Source: a virus | IMG/VR virus record: IMGVR_UViG_3300035670_001410 | Span: 1-21,249 of that record | Length of the DNA stretch: 21,249 nucleotides | Reading direction: 5' to 3' (one strand) | Shown here: positions 1-5,425 of the stretch, one piece after another | Position numbering within the stretch: position 1 is the stretch's first letter | Layout of the letters: each line of letters opens with the position of its first letter | Position numbers and translations under genes: made by a program | Notes under the pieces: model-generated | The model's database searches: none | What the model was told of the DNA's origin: nothing | The model's input: the letters and a program-made list of their open reading frames with translations, nothing else

Positions 1-333
1 GTTGGGTAGCTTGATCTCTAGCTTTGCGTCTGAACACACCGAGATCTCCTCAGGGAGCATAGCCTTGCAGTAGCGATAACCGATCTTGGCTTTCTCCATC
101 GATGGAGCTGTCCACAGGAGATAGAGGTTAGGTGTGGATAAAGCTTCTCTCACGATCCAGATTGAAGAGCCAAAGCTCTTCCCAACTTTAGTCCCACAGG
201 GAGCAACAAAGAATTGAGCACTAGGCTTTTGTTGTTTCCAGTTTAGAAAGATCTCTTGTGCTGTGTATGGTCTAGGTAGAATTATTTTAGCAGACTTAGG
301 CACTGGCTCTTTGCTCTTCTTTTTAAAAGGCAT
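1..333 (-). CDS. Terminase large subunit, N-terminal part (runs off the window)
   Basis: This is the first 111 residues of a protein starting with MPFKKKSKEPVPKSAK at the ATG 331-333 and still open at base 1. Around residues 44-51 it has APCGTKVGKS, a Walker A-type loop in the position of the terminase ATPase, followed by a segment typical of TerL proteins (YLLWTAPSMEKAKIGYRYCK), where the packaging motor reads its DNA substrate. TerL proteins package phage DNA into capsids by ATP hydrolysis and cut concatemers with a C-terminal nuclease; that part lies outside the window. The start directly abuts the stop of the upstream gene (TAAATG), suggesting co-translation with the presumed small subunit. 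The Walker B and nuclease motifs cannot be checked here, so the assignment rests on the P-loop, the position and the neighbour. Confidence 0.75.
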   Translation of the reverse strand, partial: MPFKKKSKEPVPKSAKIILPRPYTAQEIFLNWKQQKPSAQFFVAPCGTKVGKSFGSSIWIVREALSTPNLYLLWTAPSMEKAKIGYRYCKAMLPEEISVCSDAKLEIKLPN

Positions 334-1308
334 TTATCTAATCCTCTTTGGTCTAGGCTTTTCAAATTTCCCTGCTTCTGATACTTCCACCACAAAAGTT
401 GGAATGTCTATCACGTTTTTCTCTAGGTGAGGCTCATCAACTTTAGTTGGCAGATCTACGCCTACATTCTCAGTTGATAGTCCTATAGCTAGACGTTGGA
501 TCTTTTGGATTGAGGTTGCAGCATCTGCCAGACATTTAACCTCGTTAGCTTTTAGATTTGATTTATATTTCATCTTAGGTCTACCGCTAGCATCTAATAC
601 TTCCCTGCCTTTTGCGTCTCTCTCGGGAACAATCACAGTGTTCTCAGCGCATATCATCCTAACGTGATTCCTAAGAGTCTCTGCCATCTTCCAATCCGTA
701 AGAGCTTGGTTCTCTCTCCAACTTTTTATTTGATGCCATGTATCGGCCATGATCTCTGGAGTCTTTTCTCTCTTAACTTCGACTACCTCAGAAACTGGAT
801 TAGAGGCTCTCAGTTTGTCTAGCTCTTTCATAGTCTCTATCTCTTTACGAACTCTCTCTTCAGGCGTAAGAGAGGCTCTCTCCTCTTCTGTGAGTAGTAG
901 ATCTGTGGGAATCGGGACTCTGTTCTTGCGATACCAATCAGTGAGATGATTATAAGCTGGAGAAAAATTGAAATCCTTGTTCTCAAACACATCTGTCAGG
1001 TTGAGGTTGTTTCCGTAGGCTCTAGCAAAGTGTGCGATGAAGGTAGCAGCCATTGCCATGTTAGAAAAGTTTGTGTCTTTTAATTCTTTAATTAGACGCA
1101 TCGGCCAATGCTTAGTCCTAGTAGCACTTGCGCCATGTGAGTAGCCAACTTTGTCATTTAAAAATTTTGATTTTGTCATTCCTGATATCACCCATTGGCG
1201 ATATAAGTCTTCCCAGTCACGGCCTATAGGTAACCTACTCTCTTCTACCTTCTTCTGAAAGTATTCTCTTTTTAATTTCTCTCTTTCCTCCAAACCCTTG
1301 TGTGCCAT
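334..1308 (-). CDS. Probable terminase small subunit or terminase-associated DNA-binding protein
   Basis: A 324-residue protein directly upstream of, and abutting, the terminase large-subunit gene. The ATG at 1308 is preceded by AGGAAAGCC, a good ribosome binding site. The N-terminus is highly charged (about residues 1-35) and is followed by WVISGMTKSKFL (about residues 39-50), which reads like a helix-turn-helix with a conserved Trp, as seen in several phage small terminase and homeodomain-like proteins. The middle is charged and Glu-rich and the C-terminus ends in a basic tail (KPRPKRIR). It is longer than a classical TerS (about 150-200 aa). The role, recognising phage DNA and handing it to the motor, is inferred mainly from gene order; no family signature is certain. 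It could instead be a distinct DNA-binding protein that happens to precede TerL. Confidence 0.55.
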   Translation of the reverse strand: MAHKGLEEREKLKREYFQKKVEESRLPIGRDWEDLYRQWVISGMTKSKFLNDKVGYSHGASATRTKHWPMRLIKELKDTNFSNMAMAATFIAHFARAYGNNLNLTDVFENKDFNFSPAYNHLTDWYRKNRVPIPTDLLLTEEERASLTPEERVRKEIETMKELDKLRASNPVSEVVEVKREKTPEIMADTWHQIKSWRENQALTDWKMAETLRNHVRMICAENTVIVPERDAKGREVLDASGRPKMKYKSNLKANEVKCLADAATSIQKIQRLAIGLSTENVGVDLPTKVDEPHLEKNVIDIPTFVVEVSEAGKFEKPRPKRIR

Positions 1309-1330
1309 GGCTTTCCTGTCTCCAAAAAAT

Positions 1331-1384
1331 AAAGTTTTACCTTATTATTTTCAATTCTTTTAGTTTTACCATATTATTTAATTC
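1331..1384. repeat. Two imperfect tandem copies of an AT-rich motif
   Basis: Read on the plus strand, AGTTTTACC followed by TTATTATTTTCAATTCTT (from about 1333) is repeated from 1362 as AGTTTTACC then ATATTATTTAATTCTT. The copies lie just upstream of the terminase small-subunit-like gene (minus strand). Their core resembles the TTTTAGTTTAC motif found in the leaders at 2108-2118, 12071-12081 and 16099-16108. Function unknown; a binding site for a phage regulator or terminase is possible. Confidence 0.5.
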
Positions 1385-1395
1385 TTGGCGAGTCC

Positions 1396-1453
1396 TTTGA
1401 GAGAGTAAGAAGAGATAGGAAAATATTTTTCGATATCTTCTTAATCTCTCAAA
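1396..1453. repeat. Long inverted repeat (18-base arms, one mismatch) upstream of the terminase genes
   Basis: Arms 1396-1413 (TTTGAGAGAGTAAGAAGA) and 1436-1453 (TCTTCTTAATCTCTCAAA) pair over 17 of 18 positions around a 22-base loop. No T-run follows on either strand, so this is not a standard intrinsic terminator. It occupies most of the 185-base gene-free gap 1309-1493, in which I see no convincing gene. An operator, RNA-processing site or packaging site are all possible; the choice is open. Confidence 0.6.
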
Positions 1454-1493
1454 AGAGGGAGATTGAAAAAACGTGAAACGATTAGATTGTGTG

Positions 1494-1823
1494 CTATGGA
1501 AGGAATACATTAGGATGAGAATCACAAATAGATTTCTCTAGTTTGATGTTTTGCTTGTACCACATGGAGAAGAGCCTATTGATACATATGAGCTTGATAT
1601 CACCTAGCATGACAAAAGGCTCTGAACCACAAGTAGAGCAAGCGTCACAGTCGGATATTATTTTTATAACTATTGGTTGATTGTAAGTATAGCTTATCAG
1701 AGGTTGCCATATTCCTGCTAGTCCTATTTGATCTCTAGGGATAGAGTTCTTGGAGCACAAGACTTTAGACCAGTCAGAGCGCAAGAACTCAGCAAAGACA
1801 TCGCTAGGCACAATCAATTCCAT
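1494..1823 (-). CDS. Hypothetical protein with a Cys pair
   Basis: A 109-residue protein that I do not recognise. A central CDACSTCG (about residues 59-66) gives three closely spaced cysteines, and two more occur near the start and end (VLCSKN, KSICDSH), so metal binding or a small zinc knuckle is possible but not shown. No signal peptide or membrane segment. Its ATG overlaps the end of the upstream gene by 10 bases (TGGAATTGA), so translation is probably coupled; the ribosome binding site is only weakly purine-rich (AGAGAAAAAAGA). It is followed by the 185-base gap ahead of the terminase genes. Confidence 0.6.
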   Translation of the reverse strand: MELIVPSDVFAEFLRSDWSKVLCSKNSIPRDQIGLAGIWQPLISYTYNQPIVIKIISDCDACSTCGSEPFVMLGDIKLICINRLFSMWYKQNIKLEKSICDSHPNVFLP

Positions 1824-2083
1824 TCTTTTTTCTCTTTATCGCTTTTAAAAAAGATCCCTGATGTTATTTGTTCGATTACTTTTTTAAGCACTGTGCAAAG
1901 AGCAGAAGTCAGGTGAAGGATATATTCAACGCTATCTTCTTCTGTGGTTGTCTTGGCTACGATAAAGCCATCGCTCTGCTTTTTAGTGGGATCATATATA
2001 ATTGCTTGGATGAAGACATCAAACTCTTCAGCTAGTTTATGCAACTCATCTTCTATTTTCTTTTCCACGATAGGGATCTCCAT
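1814..2083 (-). CDS. Hypothetical small acidic protein
   Basis: An 89-residue protein of unknown family. Predicted pattern: an amphipathic N-terminal helix (residues 4-22, rich in Glu and Lys), two beta-like stretches (FDVFIQAIIYDP and DGFIVAKTTTEED, residues 21-50), then a helix ending in a charged Lys-rich tail. It looks like a compact alpha/beta protein. The ATG at 2083 lacks a clear Shine-Dalgarno sequence; the leader carries TTTTAGTTTAC (2108-2118 on the other strand), a motif shared with two other gene leaders in this window. The gene overlaps the next one by 10 bases. No function is proposed. Confidence 0.6.
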   Translation of the reverse strand: MEIPIVEKKIEDELHKLAEEFDVFIQAIIYDPTKKQSDGFIVAKTTTEEDSVEYILHLTSALCTVLKKVIEQITSGIFFKSDKEKKEWN

Positions 2084-2107
2084 TAATTTTTAGTGCTACA
2101 AACGAAC

Positions 2108-2118
2108 GTAAACTAAAA
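2108..2118 (-). promoter_or_regulatory. Leader motif TTTTAGTTTAC (copy 1)
   Basis: The 11-base motif TTTTAGTTTAC lies 25 bases upstream of the ATG at 2083. The identical 11-mer is upstream of the gene starting at 12032 (12071-12081), and ten of its bases recur upstream of the plus-strand ruvC-like gene (16099-16108), each in the coding orientation. Function inferred only from recurrence. Confidence 0.35.
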
Positions 2119-2140
2119 TATTCAGGAGATCAATAATTTT

Positions 2141-2554
2141 TTAGGTCAAATACTTGTGATAAGACTCAAGGAGGTACGCTCTTGATGCAATTGATGCATC
2201 AAATAACATTCTAAGTTTTTGATCTTTTAGATAGCAAGACAACAACAAGCGCATGAGGCAGCTAGGTGAGATGCCATATTGAGTAGTTGCTATTTGTTGA
2301 ATCTGCGCCCGAACAGATGGGCGGACTTTTGTATTGAGTATCACAGTTTTTTGACTGTGATAGTCACCGTCAAGTGGCGGCCTTCCACACCTTGGCCTCT
2401 TTGGCGGTTTTACTTTGGGCTTGCGCTTGCGAAGCTTGTAGGGCTTGCGTTTCCTGACTACCTTTTCTTGATCGTCTGGCGACAACGTAGGAGTAGGACT
2501 CAAGCCATCGTTGCATGATGGCTGTAGCAGTGCGTTGCTCTGTTCCTGAGACAT
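2141..2554 (-). CDS. Ribbon-helix-helix DNA-binding protein with a basic AT-hook-like arm
   Basis: A 137-residue protein. Residues 1-30 are Ser/Pro/Gln-rich; residues 31-60 are extremely basic (KVVRKRKPYKLRKRKPKVK) and end in KRPRCGRPP, which resembles an AT-hook (core GRP flanked by basic/Pro residues). Residues 69-112 (KTVILNTKVRPSVRAQIQQI and onward to MRLLLSCYL) have the beta-strand/helix/helix pattern of Arc/MetJ-type ribbon-helix-helix regulators, which bind DNA as dimers through the strand. Probably a phage transcription factor or nucleoid-like DNA binder. The ATG at 2554 has GAGG seven bases upstream (GAGGTTCTTCAATG). Its first 185 bases overlap the upstream gene in another frame, which is unusual; both starts have ribosome binding sites. 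Confidence 0.65.
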   Translation of the reverse strand: MSQEQSNALLQPSCNDGLSPTPTLSPDDQEKVVRKRKPYKLRKRKPKVKPPKRPRCGRPPLDGDYHSQKTVILNTKVRPSVRAQIQQIATTQYGISPSCLMRLLLSCYLKDQKLRMLFDASIASRAYLLESYHKYLT

Positions 2555-2774
2555 TGAAGAACCTCATATGATGGGTTGACCACCAGATAATATAACCGTA
2601 GCTTGTGAAGGACTTAAGCTCCATGATTGCAGTATGGCAAATTGCTTTAGCATCAAGGCTCAGAGAGTCCCACATCTTTTTTAGTGATAGATTTTTTGTT
2701 TGATCTAGCCAAGCCAAAAAATCGGATAGAACTTTTTGTCTTGGATAAATTACTTTTTTAGTTTCAAAAGCCAT
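2370..2774 (-). CDS. Hypothetical protein, strongly overlapping the next gene
   Basis: A 134-residue protein starting MAFETKKVIYPRQKV at 2774, with AGGAATCCAA as ribosome binding site; a longer reading from 2825 would begin inside the promoter and is rejected. The N-terminal 85 residues have normal globular composition with several Trp (MWDSL, YIIWWSTHHMRFF), whereas the last 45 (RRSRKGSQETQALQASQAQA...) are low-complexity. That tail is exactly the part that overlaps the ribbon-helix-helix gene in another frame, so it may be the overprinted part, or the gene pair may hide a frameshift. It is the first gene after a strong promoter (2816-2844). Unknown function. Confidence 0.55.
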   Translation of the reverse strand: MAFETKKVIYPRQKVLSDFLAWLDQTKNLSLKKMWDSLSLDAKAICHTAIMELKSFTSYGYIIWWSTHHMRFFNVSGTEQRTATAIMQRWLESYSYVVARRSRKGSQETQALQASQAQAQSKTAKEAKVWKAAT

Positions 2775-2815
2775 TTGGATTCCTTTTGTTAAAATCACAA
2801 CTAAAGGCAGAGAGT

Positions 2816-2844
2816 ATAATATCATAAAACGAAATTGTAATCAA
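2816..2844 (-). promoter_or_regulatory. Sigma70-like promoter
   Basis: On the minus strand: TTGATT (-35, at 2844-2839), a 17-base spacer, then TATTAT (-10, at 2821-2816). Both boxes are close to consensus and the spacing is ideal. It lies about 40 bases before the ATG at 2774 and overlaps the tail of the terminator at 2843-2880, so one unit stops and the next starts here. Confidence 0.65.
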
Positions 2845-2880
2845 AAAAAAGAAAGCCTCTGATTTCTCAGGGCTTTCTTC
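2843..2880 (-). terminator. Strong Rho-independent terminator
   Basis: Read on the minus strand: AGAAAGCC then CTGA, a GAAA tetraloop, TCAG, a bulged A, GGCTTTCT and a run of eight T. The 12-bp stem with a GNRA-type loop and U-tract is textbook. It lies just beyond the gene ending at 2922 and ends the run of small genes starting near 5095. Confidence 0.9.
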
Positions 2881-2921
2881 TAAGGAAAGAAGTGAATCGC
2901 ACAAAATGGAGGTTCAAATTC

Positions 2922-3206
2922 TCACAACGATGATACTCCATTTTTTGTGGATTCAGTAGGAATATTTTTGCGTGCCTCTTCTGCTTTGAGTCTCGCTATT
3001 CGATTTGCCTCAGCCGTGCGTTTGCGTCTCAAGATCTTCATCCTAAGAGTACAGACTAGGCGTCTCTCATCCTTAGTCTGATCTCTTTTACCGATTACCT
3101 CAAGCACTTTAGCTAGCATAAACTCTAGCTCTTCCAGACGATGGACATCTGAAATTGATAGTTGGCTAGGGATTGTCTTTGCAATCCTATTTTTAATTTC
3201 GCTCAT
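2922..3206 (-). CDS. Hypothetical charged helical protein
   Basis: A 94-residue protein, almost entirely helical by composition: residues 20-50 (HRLEELEFMLAKVLEVIGKR) look like an amphipathic or short coiled-coil helix, residues 50-82 are very rich in Arg/Lys/Ala/Glu, and the tail is Ser/Thr-rich. The basic helix could bind nucleic acid, but there is no recognisable motif. The start overlaps the upstream stop as ATGA (3203-3206), so it is translationally coupled. It is the last gene before the terminator at 2843-2880. Unknown function. Confidence 0.65.
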   Translation of the reverse strand: MSEIKNRIAKTIPSQLSISDVHRLEELEFMLAKVLEVIGKRDQTKDERRLVCTLRMKILRRKRTAEANRIARLKAEEARKNIPTESTKNGVSSL

Positions 3207-3469
3207 ATAGAATCTGTCTCACTAATATATTTTTCAAGCTCCTTTTGCTCCTCCTCGATATCTATTTCGAGGCAAATCTCTTTAATATCTTCAACAGGGA
3301 TAAACCTATATTGAATCTTGTAATCAACATAGGTATCAAGCCGAAAAAATTTATCAGCATGCAATATCAACTCTAGTTGTCTTTTATAAAGCTCCTCAGA
3401 ATACTTGAACCATCTAGTCACAATCCTATATCGATCCTTTAAAATGACTACCACTCTAAGTTTCTTCAT
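3203..3469 (-). CDS. Hypothetical protein
   Basis: An 88-residue protein when started at the ATG 3469 (MKKLRVVVILKDRYRIV). This start has GAGGATTCTCAAA directly upstream; the reading from the GTG at 3484 adds five residues and has no ribosome binding site. Sequence pattern: beta strands at residues 3-18, then amphipathic segments and a Glu-rich C-terminus (EEEQKELEKYISE). It overlaps the upstream gene by 14 bases and the downstream one by 4 (ATGA). No family recognised. Confidence 0.6.
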   Translation of the reverse strand: MKKLRVVVILKDRYRIVTRWFKYSEELYKRQLELILHADKFFRLDTYVDYKIQYRFIPVEDIKEICLEIDIEEEQKELEKYISETDSI

Positions 3470-3968
3470 TTTGAGAATCCTCACTAGTTCTATGAGCTAT
3501 CTGAATATCTATATAATCTCGAACCAGATCAGAAAAGAACTGCTCTTGCTCTTCGCTAAAATTCTCAAATTCTACTCTATACAAATTAAAAAAATCATGA
3601 CTCAAAACCGACTGAATATGAGGAAGCATAAAATGATTATCTCGAACCGATTCTATTTTGTTCCAAAGAACATCTTCATTAGCATGAAAATAAAACCCAC
3701 TTGAGTAACCTCTCCTAGTAAGCAACTCAACATCTACTCGATCCATCTCTTGATGAGCATCCTCAATAAATTGCATCATCAAGGCTTTGATAGCCGACAA
3801 GTATTTCTCCACTACCTTTTTAAACTCTCTTGGCTTCACCTCTCTAGCAATCTCTCGACAAGTGTAATCCTCACAACCCACAGGTTTGTAAAGTTGGAGT
3901 ACCACTCCAGTTGGCTCCAGAGCTGGCTTCATATAGACATAAGTTTTGCCGTGTCTTTCATAGATCAT
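3456..3968 (-). CDS. Hypothetical 170-residue protein
   Basis: The ATG at 3968 is preceded by AAAAAGGAGGACAAGCAAAG, an excellent ribosome binding site. The N-terminus (MIYERHGKTYVYMKPALEPTG) looks like beta strands; residues 45-80 (VKPREFKKVVEKYLSAIKAL) form a basic helix; the second half is rich in Glu, Phe and Tyr and ends in an acidic, Ser-rich tail. Two cysteines (GCEDYTC, residues 31-37) are close together. No catalytic motif or membrane segment is visible. It is part of the run of small unknown phage genes 5095-2922 and overlaps the next gene by 14 bases. Confidence 0.65.
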   Translation of the reverse strand: MIYERHGKTYVYMKPALEPTGVVLQLYKPVGCEDYTCREIAREVKPREFKKVVEKYLSAIKALMMQFIEDAHQEMDRVDVELLTRRGYSSGFYFHANEDVLWNKIESVRDNHFMLPHIQSVLSHDFFNLYRVEFENFSEEQEQFFSDLVRDYIDIQIAHRTSEDSQNEET

Positions 3969-3986
3969 CTTTGCTTGTCCTCCTTT

Positions 3987-4211
3987 TTAACTATTTTTCT
4001 CTTCGTATTCTCTTAGAAATACAGTTAGAAACTCCACTGCTAGATTTTCAAGTGCTAGCACATTCTCTTCATCGACATTAAAATCACGACACGCCATTCT
4101 AATCCAATTCTCGTCTTGCAAACACTGCTCAGCATTTTTTAAAATTATTTTCTTTTGCTCGTCGGAGCTACCTTCGAGCAAAGATTCTATTTTTTCAGTT
4201 ATTTTAATCAT
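3987..4211 (-). CDS. Hypothetical 74-residue protein, paralogue of the N-terminus of the gene at 4358-5095
   Basis: A small acidic helical protein starting MIKITEKIESLLEGSSDEQK. The ATG at 4211 has GAGGAGGAGTTGAG immediately upstream. It aligns by eye along its whole length with about the first 85 residues of the protein at 4358-5095: (I/T)IT.E.I..LL, then QK.EIL.HA or QKKIILKNA, ECL/ACEDGE, a Cys at RMAC or ASIC, and a final LE.L...L..IYEKEN or REYEEKN. The two genes are separated only by a tiny ORF, so a local duplication is likely. Function unknown; such small acidic phage proteins often bind host proteins, but nothing here shows that. Confidence 0.65.
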   Translation of the reverse strand: MIKITEKIESLLEGSSDEQKKIILKNAEQCLQDENWIRMACRDFNVDEENVLALENLAVEFLTVFLREYEEKNS

Positions 4212-4225
4212 CTCAACTCCTCCTC

Positions 4226-4291
4226 TTAATATTTGTTATCAAACCCAAACAACACTAGGAATGCGATCAGAAATCCCAATAGATCATCCAT
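4226..4291 (-). CDS. Tiny hydrophobic protein (21 residues)
   Basis: A 22-codon ORF (ATG at 4291, TAA at 4226-4228) starting MDDLLGFLIAFLVLF and ending in FDNKY. The middle 14 residues are all hydrophobic or Gly, enough to enter or span a membrane. It has an ideal ribosome binding site (AAAGGAGATTCGAG before the ATG) and sits between two genes with strong sites of their own; its stop is followed by the Shine-Dalgarno of the next gene. This fills an otherwise unexplained gap. A small membrane peptide is the likely product; a leader peptide or a chance ORF is possible. Confidence 0.55.
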   Translation of the reverse strand: MDDLLGFLIAFLVLFGFDNKY

Positions 4292-4324
4292 CTCGAATCT
4301 CCTTTCTAATTTTTGTTTGATTGT

Positions 4325-4349
4325 AAAAGTCTAGCGAGTTGCTAGACTT
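4325..4349 (-). terminator. Hairpin with short T-run, weak terminator or attenuator
   Basis: Minus strand: AAGTCTAGC, loop AACTC, GCTAGACTT, then TT before AC (four T including the stem end). A perfect 9-bp stem just after the stop of the gene ending at 4358. The short T-run suggests partial termination. Confidence 0.45.
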
Positions 4350-4357
4350 CCAACTTT

Positions 4358-5095
4358 TCATTCCATGTAAAAGAGGCAGGCTCTTTTCTCTGCATCGGAT
4401 GCAGAGACTAGTCCAGTTAGATCTATATTTTCTATAGTCCTATTTATCCATGCAGGGCTATGCCCTACATGGGAGCAACCTGCACGATGGCAGGCTTCCC
4501 ATTCATCTGCATTTCCAGTAACGGGATTATAGACTAGCCACACCGAAGGTACGACATCGTAGCCTTCTGTATGGTTAATTGTATCTGTTGCTACTATATA
4601 AATTTTCTTTTTTGTCTCTGAAAGAATTTCTACTAAATAGGCAAGAACATCGTGCTGATGATCTCTACTCAACCCCCAAAGTTCAGAATCTTTTTCTACC
4701 GAGGAAGCATCCAGCAGATCCTCAGATCCAAAAATTTCATCTTCAATTTCACTCTCCGAATCAAGTATTCCATCAATAATTTTTTGCTCAATCATTTGTT
4801 GCTGAGCAGAGACAGCTTTTTTGACTGTCAAAAAATTTTGATTTTCTTTTTCATAGATATCTTTCAAAACATCGAGAGATCCTAACACGCATTCCAACTC
4901 TATTGCTCGTGCTTCCTTGCCATCCTCTTGCCAAGGATCTATATCAGGATCTATCCCAAGGCTCTCACATATAGAAGCTAAAAGCTCTCCATCTTCGCAC
5001 GCTATAGCAGCGTGATTCAGAATCTCTTCTTTTTGATAAGCCAAAAAAGGTTTTAAAAGCGTTTTAATTTCCTCAGTCATAGTAATTGTAAACAT
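4358..5095 (-). CDS. Hypothetical 245-residue acidic protein
   Basis: Starts MFTITMTEEIKTLLKPFLAY at 5095, with AAGGAGATTATT as ribosome binding site. Three parts can be seen: residues 1-88, paralogous to the small protein at 3987-4211; residues 90-135, a low-complexity acidic linker (ESEIEDEIFGSEDLLD); and residues 160-245, a compact domain with beta strands (KKIYIVATDTI, VPSVWLVYNPVTG) and two Cys plus several His (ACHRAGCSHVGHS, about residues 201-213) that could bind a metal. It is the first gene of the run that ends at the terminator 2843-2880 and lies downstream of a 330-base control region with a large dyad. Family not recognised. Confidence 0.65.
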   Translation of the reverse strand: MFTITMTEEIKTLLKPFLAYQKEEILNHAAIACEDGELLASICESLGIDPDIDPWQEDGKEARAIELECVLGSLDVLKDIYEKENQNFLTVKKAVSAQQQMIEQKIIDGILDSESEIEDEIFGSEDLLDASSVEKDSELWGLSRDHQHDVLAYLVEILSETKKKIYIVATDTINHTEGYDVVPSVWLVYNPVTGNADEWEACHRAGCSHVGHSPAWINRTIENIDLTGLVSASDAEKRACLFYME

Positions 5096-5130
5096 AATAA
5101 TCTCCTTCTTTCCTTACTTAGTTAATTAAA

Positions 5131-5171
5131 CTTGATTTGACTCAAAACCATTTTGAATCAATCTTGTTTAT
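5131..5171. promoter_or_regulatory. Large imperfect dyad, probable operator
   Basis: TTGACTCAAAA (5137-5147), a 3-base centre CCA, and TTTTGAATCAA (5151-5161) pair with one mismatch. The symmetry continues outwards less perfectly (AAAC...GAT on the left, ATC..GTTT on the right). It lies 40-75 bases before the ATG at 5095, over or just downstream of the presumed promoter, a typical place for a dimeric repressor to bind. Confidence 0.5.
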
Positions 5172-5296
5172 AATATATTTATCGGAACTTTTTAATAAAA
5201 ACTTTAGCTCATTCTATAACTCTATAGAACCATTAAATATTTTATACTTAATTATTTCTTTATTGTAACTTATTGATAACTTTAGACTTTATTGGA

Positions 5297-5403
5297 TATA
5301 GCTAGAGTCTAGCTATAATGGCTCACAATCGCTTCAACTAGCCTCTAGTATCAATCTATAGGCTAGCTTCTTTTAATCTAACTAAATCGATTTTAGCTAG
5401 ATT
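5297..5403. repeat. Cluster of three CTAG-containing hairpins downstream of the ABC-GNAT gene
   Basis: (a) 5297-5317: TATAGCTAG, loop AGT, CTAGCTATA, a perfect 9-bp stem. (b) 5338-5366: CTAGCCTCTAG, 7-base loop, CTATAGGCTAG, 10 of 11 paired, followed on the plus strand by TTCTTTT. (c) 5375-5403: AATCTAACTAAA, 5-base loop, TTTAGCTAGATT, 11 of 12 paired (the odd pair can be G-U in RNA). On the minus strand none is followed by a T-run, so they may act in RNA processing or stabilisation rather than as simple terminators. Confidence 0.55.
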
Positions 5404-5425
5404 TGGATTCCCTTAAATAATATGT

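Larger units (their letters stand above)
5096..5425. other. Gene-free AT-rich control region with several dyads
   Basis: No ORF with a credible start is seen in these 330 bases. They hold a large imperfect dyad close to the gene starting at 5095 (listed separately), three CTAG-containing hairpins (listed together) and AT-rich promoter-like sequence on the minus strand (TATTAT at about 5171-5176, with no good -35 box). The region separates two transcription units: the ParB/ABC-GNAT genes end at its right and the small-gene run starts at its left. Confidence 0.6.

Noticed and set aside
1337-1525. A 62-residue minus-strand ORF in the gap upstream of the terminase genes
   Set aside because: It reads through the inverted repeat and a tandem repeat, has no ribosome binding site and overlaps the gene at 1494-1823.
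2775-2825. Upstream extension of the 2370-2774 gene to an ATG at 2825
   Set aside because: The extension lies within the promoter, downstream to upstream of its -10 box, whereas the ATG at 2774 has a good ribosome binding site.
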